A stretch of 64,000 nt of DNA. Origin: Theristus sp. LFF4_11. Its lineage: Eukaryota; Nematoda; Chromadorea; Monhysterida; Xyalidae. The stretch spans positions 62,001-126,000 of the forward strand of contig JASANC010002545.1 in the NCBI GenBank assembly GCA_030248135.1. The letters run 5' to 3'. Below, one piece after another: positions 50,415 to 62,900 of this stretch. Within the stretch, counting starts at the first letter, position 1. Each line of letters opens with the position of its first letter. The notes beneath the pieces were generated by a model. The model saw nothing but the letters and a program-made list of their open reading frames with translations. It was not told the DNA's origin and did no database searches. Position numbers and translations under genes: made by a program.

Positions 50415-50940
50415 TGGGGATTTTAGGCGATGTTTTCAGCCAGGGCCAACCCAGAAAAGCGTACAGAACGCCCTAGAGTAGAGCGCCCATCGAGTTTTCT
50501 CTGTCATGGCCTATACACCCCTCGGCGGGGCTCGATCACCCGAACGAACGCCGGCTGAGTGGATAGCACTTGGGACTTCCAATCGGAAGGCCCGGGTTCG
50601 AATCCGCTCGTGACCACTCGGGTGCCCTGGGTTGCGTGGGGCTTAACGGTTCTGCAGCATAAACGTCGGCTTTCTTGATTCACAAGATTGCTGTTCCGGT
50701 GGCGAGGAACTTGATGACATCGCGCCCATGCATACCAGCGCAGCTTGCCCAACGCCCACTTCTATAGCAGAAAAACTGCTTCCAACGTCGCAGCCCATGT
50801 GGTGGACAATAAAAAAATTGCGACACTGCCTTTCCCCAAGGGCGTTGGGTAAGGATAAAAAAGGGGCAACAAACAACAACAACAACCCGAACGAACAGAC
50901 AAGAGTCTGACGTGGTACCACCAGGCCACACGAGGGTGAC
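50415..50940 (-). mobile_element. tRNA-derived SINE interrupted by a second SINE
   Basis: Outer halves are 50415-50549 (TCTCTGTCATGGCC, GGCTCGATCACCCGAAC) and 50886-50940 (ACCACCAGGCCACACGAGG). The break lies at the B-box-like region. Confidence 0.78.
50550..50885 (+). mobile_element. tRNA-derived SINE of another family, inserted in the minus-strand SINE
   Basis: Starts with an A-box-like CGGCTGAGTGG (50552-50562) and a perfect consensus B box GGTTCGAATCC (50595-50605), and ends with a CAACAACAACAAC tail. It is flanked by the 11-bp direct repeat CCCGAACGAAC at 50539-50549 and 50886-50896. Confidence 0.87.
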
Positions 50941-51278
50941 AAACTGTCGCAACTCGCAACGATTAGTCTCATTTCAGGGTGTAGCCTGCAGCGCGAAATG
51001 AAACCAACGATAGAAACCACACACGATAAACATAAGTCCTCCAAACGTTGCAAAGAATACAATAACTGAAATATCACAGATCCCGAAAAGTGCAGCTGAC
51101 AATACAAATACAATAGCTTGTTTTAACCACAAATAACACGACCAACAGTGAATGGAAAAAAGAATCAACGAAAGTAACGATCAGAGATAAAAAGCAACCA
51201 AACAACGACCCAAAACAAGCGGCTTTGTACCCATGCCCAGCTAAAGTTCGCATATTTTCAGATCTTCCAATGAGACAC

Positions 51279-53288
<2,010 letters not shown>

Positions 53289-53362
53289 TGTTCTTTTATT
53301 GATTTCACCAAAAGTGTCAGCTGAAATTGGAAACCCATTTTATTACTGTGACAAAGTTCTTT

Positions 53363-53524
53363 TAGTCTAACTCAATAACACATCCAATTTTAGATGATTG
53401 GTTGGTGATCACGACACGAGCATGCACGCACTGTGTGCATGAATTGCGGTGGAGCGTCGAATGCATGCATGCACGTGGTCACCAACCAATCAGCTAGTTG
53501 GATATGTTATTGAGTTGGACTGTA
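53363..53524. mobile_element. MITE, GATTGGTTGG family B, between NRDE2 and TVP23
   Basis: Left TAGTCTAACTCAATAACACA, right ATATGTTATTGAGTTGGACT. It occupies a quarter of the 642-bp spacer and so may lie in the TVP23 promoter or the NRDE2 3' UTR. Confidence 0.82.
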
Positions 53525-53930
53525 GTCGAAAGACGAGTGAGTACGCTGTTTTGCAATGCAGCAATGTTGCAAATGCATCAAACACAGACGCACACATGCA
53601 ACATGATTGCGCGTCATCGCACGATCGCACCACCAAACAGCATCATTGCACGTAAAAAGTAGCCACAACACAGTGGTGCAGATTCTTGCGTTCAGAAACT
53701 GCAAAGGTAAAACACATTTTCTTCCAAAATACACGAATTTGTCCGGACGTTTATCACTGTTGTTTACGTGAATAAATACAACATTCGAGTCGAATTACGA
53801 CACATGGCTCCACAGTCGACAATCAAACGAATCCAGCACACAAAAGAAACAGCCACGATCAAAACGAACACGTCAATGTACCGGGATTTAAGAAAAAAAC
53901 GATTGAAAACGCGAAACATTGCAACGTCAC

Positions 53931-56900
53931 TCAGTCCGTATCACTCTCACCACCGGAAGAGGCCTGCGCCCGGTCACGCGCAGCCTCCAGTCCGTAGCTG
54001 ATCTTCAACAGTTTCAGTTCCTCAATCGGTAGGCGAACGCGCAGTTGTTTCTCAATCAGCAGATCAATCTGAGAAAGCGATGCAATTTCGATCTCTGAGT
54101 CGCGAAAATCAACTGAAACTCGCGACAAAATGATCGCCCCTTCGGATGTGTGTTGCCAGTCCAGTCAGTAGCAAGCAATCAGCGGCAACGTTTCAGTGTT
54201 CATTTCAGTTCAGTGTCCACTTCGTTTCCGTGTTTCTTGCAGACATTTTCCATGCGCGCATGGCACGTCCAAATCAAGACTTACAATCATCTGCAACTTT
54301 GCCGGCATTGCTTGCACGCAGTCATGGTACAGAGCCAACGCGGCGGGGCAATGGCGAATCGACAAATAGACCACGCGCTCCACGGATGGGTTCACGGTGC
54401 TGCTGCAGCCGGCGTTGTTGCCCAGGGACTCGAATCTAAAATTAAAAACAAAAGCAAAATGTACCCGCGCTACCATGGAACGGACCGTTGTGCACTTGCC
54501 GCCGTGCGGGGCACACGAACTGCGCTGGTTTACGTTTGCGATTGGTTGGTGATTACGGTATGCATGCTGTCTGTGCAGGCATTGTTGTGGAAGACGGAGT
54601 TTGGTTTGCACAGAACGTACGCATATACCGTAACCACCAACCAATCAGCTGATTCCCTGTAATTTAGAGTTCGACTGCAGTTGTGTGCGCTGCACGGTGT
54701 GCATTGAGCACAGAGACCGATGCACTGCTGCCGCAACATGTCTAGCTGTATAACATATCCAACAAGCTGATTGGTTGGTGGTCACGTGCATGCATGGATT
54801 CTATGCACGACCAACTCAGCAATTCATGCACAGAATGCATGCATCAACCAATCAGCTACAGTCGAACTCTAAATTACAGGGAATCCGCTGATTGGTTGGT
54901 GGTCACGTGATGCATGTTTTCTGTGCATGACGACCGACTCCGACAGACGACGCTCCACAGCAATGCCTGCACAGAAAGCATGCATGCACGTGACCACCAA
55001 CCAATCAGCTGATTCCCTGTAGTTTAGAGTTCGACTGCAGTTACATGTGTTATTGAGTTGAGACTGTACAAGATCTCATCATACGGGCATCGATCAGTTC
55101 GGCCACCTGAGCCACAAGCGCCAGAGAGTCACGTGCTCCGGCCTCAGCTGCGTCGCGCGTTCGAACGCCTGTCGGATGCGCCGCATCGTCGGCAGCCGCT
55201 GCCACTCGTGGTCACGTCTGTTGCCCGCCAGATGCAGATAGCGCGTGTAGGCGGCGTAGATCTCGGCGACACAGAGCAGCGTGCAGTGGCTGCTGTCGAT
55301 CGCTGGTTGTGCTGAAACGTGATGCAGCACGCTGATTGGCTGCGTGAAGGCCCGTGCATACTGGACGTAGGTGTGAGTGGAAAGAACGGATTATGTTTTC
55401 TGTGAAAAAAACCGGCTTGCCACTGATTGTTTGCAGTGAAGAAAACAAGCAGTCGCAGACACGGGCTGTGTCTGGCAATCGTTGTGTGCCGATGTGTTTG
55501 TTGTTGTTGTTCATGGCCCGGACCGATGTGTTTGTTCGATCACCAAATCAACGTTACAATTCTTTATGCCCCCCAAACGCCCATTTCCACTCACCAAACA
55601 TCGTGAGGAAATGCCGTTGCAGCTCGAAATATCGCAGCCGCTGCACGCAATACTGCACGTAGCGTTTCGTCAGCAGCGCGCTGTGCGGCTGATGTTGCAC
55701 GGATCGCATAAGGCAGTCGTGCAGCTCGCGCGGCGCCGCCATCCGGTTCAGGTGCATGTGCGCGTCCATGATCAGCAGGCGACACTCTGCCGTTCGCTCA
55801 GCGTCGACCGACTGCACCAAATCGTGCCAGCTGTCAATGTGCGAGCACGGCGGCGCCTCGGCGCTGTCCGTCAACTGGTTGGTGGAGCCGGTCGCCAGAT
55901 ACTGCAGGCAGGCAAGCGTCACGGCGACGTTGTGCGCGGCGGTGCCGTGCGCCAGGTGAACGCAGCATTCGCCCGCTCGCTGCTGCTCATTGGTCGACTG
56001 CCGACTGGCCAGCCAATCAGCGGCGTCCGTTAAATGTTTGCGAGCACGCGCAATGTTCGATGAGGATCGGGTGCGCTCGCATAGGATCGCAGACGACAAC
56101 TCGCCAGTGGACGCACGACACAGTACGAATTGCTGGTCCGGCTCTGTGACTGTGCTAGCAAGCAGCTGGAAATATTGCGAAAGTGCATTCAACGCAAGAC
56201 GCTTGTGATTGGAAAATGATGGTATTGTCGATTTATTCAAACGTGTCCGGACTAAAATGACGTCATTTGCTTTAAAAACGCCCGTTTGTCAAGGCCCTGG
56301 CTCTGTCAGTTGGTGCGACGGATTCGACATTCACCATTTGTTTACGGGCAGAAATCTGCTAAACGGAAAGCTGTTTTACTGTGAACAGACAGATCTGGTA
56401 TAGGACGTCAATTCAGTGGAACACGTTTAAAAAAATAGGTCATAGTATTGTTGCACTGGATTTTCTAGTGACGTACGTTTGTTTAAACCTGTAACTTTTT
56501 CGTAAAATACAGAGCATGCGAAACATTGGAAGAACAATGTGTCGGGTTTGGTTGAAAACAAACACTATCTCCCAGTTTGTTTGCAACTCCGATCACGCTC
56601 ATTCTTCTCTCGCGAAAGCTCTCTATTCTGCTAAAAAAGATGTTTGAAGAAAGACACTGTAAATTATTACAGTCAAACTCAATAACATATGCAACTAGCT
56701 GATTGGTTGATGCATGCATTCTGTGCATGAATTGCTGAGTTCACCATGAGTTTGGTTTGCACAGATGCATGCATCACGTGACCACCAACCAATCAGCAAG
56801 TTGGATATGTTATAGAGTTAGACTGCGGCTGGTAACACAACGGCTACAGAGTGAACATGAACCTGAGTGAGCAGCAGCCGCGCATAAACGGCGAGCGCGT

Positions 56901-59900
56901 GCAATCGACCGTAAACAGCAATCGGGTCAGTGCAACTGAGTTGTGGAGTCGTCACTGGTGGCGTGCTTTGCAGGACAGTGCTCAAAACCTGCAAGCAACA
57001 CAAACAAAACACCAATCAATCAGTTTACCCGTCACAGTGAAACAGTCACAGTTTACCCAAACAGTTGGATGCTAAAGTTCTGTTCTGACGAGTGACGACC
57101 ATGCATGCATTTACTGTCATATGCATGTGACTGTATCAAACATCGACCAATCAACAGACAGCCCTAAATGCAAAAGCAACCACTCAGCACTGGACGCAAT
57201 TCAATGCAGCCATTCAGCAACACAGACCCAATTAAGAAACAACCAATCAGCACACAGACGCAAATCAATGTCGCCAATCAGCAGACAGATGCAATTTGCA
57301 AAGCACCATGTGCGCCCACCTTCAGCGCATTCGCGAGACAGAGGTCGTCTGCAGTGCCGTCAGCGCCAGTGAACATCGCCATCTGCTCAGCGAACACCGC
57401 GTAGACGAGCGTCGACTGCGTCAGCGCTGCGTTCGCGATCGCCCGCTGTGCGTGTCGTTTGTATCGGCCGCAGCGTTCCTTGTTTGACGCCGGCACGCGC
57501 GCGCAACGCTGCCGCAAATCGCTCAGTTGCACGCACAGCACGTACTGCTGCGTCCACGGATCGTGCGTGTAACTGCAACCGATGTAATTAGCGGTTGATT
57601 GGTTGTAGCTGAGAGACTGGATGCAATCAACGAGCGTCACTGTAAAGGCCCGCGCCCGTCCATATCTGACGTATGCAGACGTACGTACAGAACTAAAGTG
57701 ACGTGACGTGCCGCACATGCATACGTCTGTATGAACGGCAGTATGCAATAACACGGGACCTAAAGTGACGTGACGTGCCTTATGCGCATACGATCAGGTT
57801 TCAACGGGCTTTGACCTTAACACAGTGCGAGTGTTTGACTTTGACACCAATTCACTGAAAAACAATGCAAATCCAAACGACTCAAGTTTCAGCATGAGGA
57901 CTGTTTCAAACGACGAACATTGACTGAATGCCATGCTGCCTGCACTGGTGAACTCTAAGCCCAGTCGCACTCCACTGCAGTTTCTACACGATTCAATCAA
58001 TGCATCTGTGTTTTCGAGCGAATGGAAACGACCAGTGAAAACAGCGAACATTATTCGAACACTATCGAACACGCGATCCAGCATTTCCTCACGACCACTG
58101 ATGCTGATTGCGGAGTCGTCGAGCAACGGCAACTCAACGAACGTCTCCAGTTGCCGCTGCGACAGAGTGTCCAACAGTAGCAGCCTGCATACAACCGCAA
58201 CTCAATGTTGAACGTGAAAGTTTCGCTTGAAAGAAATAGATGTAAAAAAAAACAGAATTCAATTTTGCAAAAAGCGGCCTGCACTGCACGTTCTGAGCGT
58301 GGCCGTACAACATCGCTCACAGACGCAGCCTGGGTGACGCTACAGTCGAACTCGAAATTATAGGGAATTACAGGGAATCCAAATTATGGTGGTCACGTGC
58401 TTGCTGTCTGTACAAACCAAACTCCGCCCCACTGCAGTGCCTGCACAGAACGCATGCATGCACGTGATCACCAACCAATCAGCTCATTTCCCAGACTTTA
58501 AAAGTTTCAAAACTGTAAATCGGTGCGACACAGTGGCGGCAATGAACACCAGCAACAATCAACAAAAAGAAGCAGAATTTCTGGAAAACCGCTGAGACCT
58601 CGTGAAAATCGCGTCAACCGAGCGCAGGTCGGCGCCGAGGAAACGCAGCACGTACAAAACGAGCATCAAGCGCGTCTCGTCGTCTGCGACGTCGTGCAGG
58701 GTCGCTGTGACGTCCTCAAAGAGCACCACCCGTTCAGGGTCGTCCACTTCACCGTCGGCCGGGCATGCCCAGCGCTGTCGTGCCATTCGGAGCCGCTCAA
58801 TGCGCAGCCACAGTTCGCCGTCGGCACACCGCTGCGACTCGTCTGCTGCGAGCTGCTGCCTCAGTAGCGACTCCTCCTCGCGTTGCAGCAACTCTGTGAA
58901 CGAATCGCACGTTTACAAACGAACGAACTGGTGAGCCAGTGTTGCATTGCTGACCAATCAGCTGGTCATGAACGAAGCGCAACCAAACGGCGCCAAATCC
59001 TATGGCACCAAAAGATCCAAGTGATTATTTACATTCGAACTGAAAATTATAGGGGAATCAGCTGTATCGCTGGTGATTACGGTTCGCATGCTTACTGTGT
59101 AAACCACACTCCGCCCACACAGCAATGCCTGCACAGAAAGCATGCGTCACGTGACCACCAACCAATCAGCTGACTGCCTATAATTCAGAGTTCGACTGTG
59201 GACGTGACAGCGCCCAATTAGGTTGACCTGCGTCGCGTGTGCCCCAGCCCAGGCCCTGCGTTCACCAACCGTCATTCTGTGCGTGCGTGTCCGTGCGCCC
59301 GAGCACTGCCGCCGTGTCGTCGGTTTGCGTCGCTTTGCGCAGCGTCTCCGCCCAGCCGAGCGCGTTTGCCTCGCCGAATCGCGCGGCGCCGCTGTCCCAG
59401 AACGGCTCCATGTACAATCGACGCTCTTCCGGCGTCATTCGCTCAAAGTTTGCTGGTCTGCAACTGTTGCAGGATGGAGGGTTGAATCTGTGGTGGCGAC
59501 TGGTGAATCAAAAATTGTGACACGCTTTTGTGTTTTGTTTCTGCCGCATTTTAACTGAAAGTAAAAATAGTTAAAACTGCAACGCAGCAAATCGGTCATT
59601 GACACCATGACTGTGCCGTGAACAGTAAGTTCCACAGTTTTACAAATGAAAAACATTCTGAATTACGAGAGTAATTGTTCGTTTGTAAAAATCAAATCAA
59701 TCACCGGTAGCGAAACCATCCCAAAAAACGAATTGCTGTGATGTGACTGTGAGCGACTAAAACTGACACCGTTCAACGAACAGACTATATAGTATGTTAC
59801 TTTTTAGATTTTTTTCGTAGAGAACACAGAGCACGCGAAACTTTGAACGGAAAAGAGAAATTAACGGGGTCGCGATTGGTTAGAGATACAAAACCGCCAT

Positions 59901-62900
59901 TTGAGATGGTTAAGTAGCTATTCCTTGCAACTAGTTTTCGTTCGTTCTTGTGTCGCGGAGCTCTGCATACCACTAAAAACAAGATGACAAATTTTAAGAA
60001 ACATCATACCGTATTACCCCCATTAAACCCCCCCCATTAATCCCCCCACCAATAAACCCCCACCCCCGACCAGTTTCCGAATAATCCCCCCCCCACAAAT
60101 AATCCCCCATGGGGGATTATTGGAGACCTGTTTGAAACACATACCCAGCGAATTCAGTGGCTGGTTGCAGTGAAAATGATGAAATTGTGCTACCAAAGGC
60201 CCCAAATGGGTGAGTTAATAGTAATTTCATTACAAAAGGCTGTTATAAAAGGAAATTTCTATGTAGAGTAGAAGTTTCTGCGACTTTCTTGCCTGCCATG
60301 CAATGTATTTTTGCCATTTTTCAACAAACCCCCACCCCTAGAATTTTTTGTAAATAACCCCCCCCCACCACCAATAATCCCCCCCCCCTCCCCACCAATA
60401 AACCCCCACCCCTAAAAGTCGCTGACGTATTAATCCCCCATGGGGGTTTATTGGGGGTAATACGGTACTACACCTGTAAAAGTTCCATTCCATCATCGCC
60501 TGCACGCTTGCCCACGCCTTCTCGGTGTGTCCAGTGAGCGCGAGAAACTCGCATCGTCTCAGACAGCACTCGAGCAGGAATCGTCGTGCGTGCCGTGGTG
60601 GCTCGTGCGTCAACAGTCGTCCGGACAGCACCTCCGAGAACTTCGCAATGCACTGGTCGTAAGCGGCCAGCTGCAAAACGGAGCCAGCAGCTCATTGGTG
60701 ATCGGAAAATTGTGGCCTCGATTGTGATTGGTTGGTGAGCGAGCGCGTATTTATTCGTGAGTTCGGTTTTGTTGCTTTTCGATGATTTTTGATGAGCTTC
60801 GTGTGTTTGTGTGCAGCAACAGTTCAAATTGGTTTGAAAGCCAACGCATTTTGCTAGTGCCTGTATTTTATTTCTATTGTAGTGTAGTTGCATCGGTTTT
60901 TCTGTTTTACTGATCATTCTGTTTGCGTCTGATCTGCACAAAGCTGCATTCTGTGCTTTATTTTTTGTGCTGTTCGTTTGGTTGAATGAATCAATCAGCA
61001 TTTCAAACACAACGTCGCATCATAGCAGTGCCTATCATCACACACATCACCGCTACCATTTCCCGCTGTCAATCAATGCTCTGTCCAACAAACACATGCC
61101 AAAAAAACACACACTAAACCACCAACAAAAAACCTACATTCATAACTTTTAATGTTTGACATTTTCAAAAGTCATGCTTATCATGTAATGGCATCTGTCT
61201 CTACGAATAACACAGACAAACGTTTAAAACCACACAAACTTTTCAACCTTTAAACAACTACAGTGCATTTGAAACTGGTTTCTCAGCCAGCGCTGCGTAT
61301 TCAGCATCTTGGACGAATTTTCACGCAAACACCGAAATACCACATCAGCAAAGCAACATCATAGCTATACCCACCCACCCAGCACCCGGACAACAACAAT
61401 GTGCCCGTACAGTTTTCACAAAACGCTTGTTTTCAAAAGCGCCAGTATGTTCATTCCACTCATGCGCACACATATGGTGGAAAATTGAAAACGCCCTAAC
61501 AAACGCGGTGTTAGATTGCTGTCATGTTCAAACAGACGTCACCACAATCGCAATAAAAAAATATTTGTGCCACGTTGCGTGCGTGCAAACGGCTGGGCAG
61601 CCGCAAGCCGACGGAGCGAGCGCGTGTTGCACTATTGTGGATTTATTCAAACGTGTCCGGACTAAAATGACGTCATTTCAGTGGGACACGTTTAAAAAAA
61701 TAGGTCATCGCTGAGTAGCTGTTTCTTATATCTAAAAGCCCTGCCCAGCCTTGAGCAGCCGCCAGCCAGCGTGTCACATTTCAAAATCATCTCCTTTGAT
61801 TGCACAAATAATTATGCGTGCATTTTCAAATCTCATTGGCAGACAACACAGTCAGAGATAGTTACCACGGTAATTGTATTCCACCGACTCAGTGAACATT
61901 TCCTGGACAACTTTTTCCAACCGAAGCATCCATTCAATAATCTACTGCCACTGCTTTTACATCTTCCTCATCCAATAAACGTGCATTTAGAATTGGTGTA
62001 AAAACGTATCCAAGAAAGTGTTCCAGGCATTGCGGTTCGCGCAACACAAAACTGCGTCCGGCTATTCACCGCCACTGATGATGACTGAACGGAATCACCA
62101 AGCGAACTGCACAACGCAACATCACAGTGAGCACCATGCTCAAGTGAACTACCAGCACGAGGCAGCCGATCTCGACCGTGCAGTGCCTCGCAACGGTTGT
62201 CAGCAACGTTCACTGCACCAGCAACACTCAGCAAACGCGGCCAGTGCGAACGCAACGCACTGCCACAGCAACATTGCCCATCACCAGCACAAAGTCTACC
62301 CGAAAGGCCACTATTTCTGCACGCGCGCGCGCCCCGGCGCTCAGATCGTCGACATCACCGAGATCAAACAGCAGCAGAGCGACCAGCCGGCGCCGCCGTT
62401 GCCAGAAATGGCAGGCAATGATCGCAAAGCGAACGCTCACTGGCATGACAATTGGCACCAGTTGCCGTGTGCCACGTCGACCGTCATTCAAATCATTGAC
62501 GAGACAACGCCGCACTGGCGGGCGGCAGCCAGTGGAGCACGCCAAAATGGCGACAACCGCCAACAGAGTGCCAAGCATTCGCACATCGATCCGTGACTCG
62601 GTGGAAACGTTTCAGTTTTCTCTCTGGGCAATTCGGTGATTTCTTTTATTATGACTTTTTTTGTGGGACTTATTCTGCTCAACACCAAGTTTTTTGTCAA
62701 TGTTTTTCGGTTGGCATGCCTTGCTTATTGACAGAGTTTCTCAGAGTTGCATAGAAATTGCAAAATGCAGCTAAAACTTCTGATGTGCAGCTAGATTTGC
62801 TGCTGTAGTTGCAGCGATACATTGGTCACCGCTTATTGGAGTTTTGTTGTGCAGCTCAGTTGCTTCTCTAAACCTCACAGAAATGCGAAATCACTTGAAT

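Larger units (their letters stand above)
46558..51278. other. Intergenic region between the channel 5' end and the TVP23 3' end
   Basis: No supported gene. It contains a palindromic element of the GGCCGTACTG family (48321-48590), a 98-bp foldback (48831-48928), a short repeated TGCGTTCA-like stretch (50180-50290) and a SINE-in-SINE (50415-50940). ORFs at 49120-49323 and 49535-49798 have no recognised domain. Confidence 0.55.

Noticed and set aside
50552..50625. tRNA gene with a perfect B box
   Set aside because: It is the head of a SINE with a CAA-rich tail and target duplication, and the cloverleaf is not convincing.
59237..59558. Plus-strand ORFs of 82-111 aa over NRDE2
   Set aside because: They are antisense shadows of the NRDE2 exon 59457-59270, which has clear family homology.
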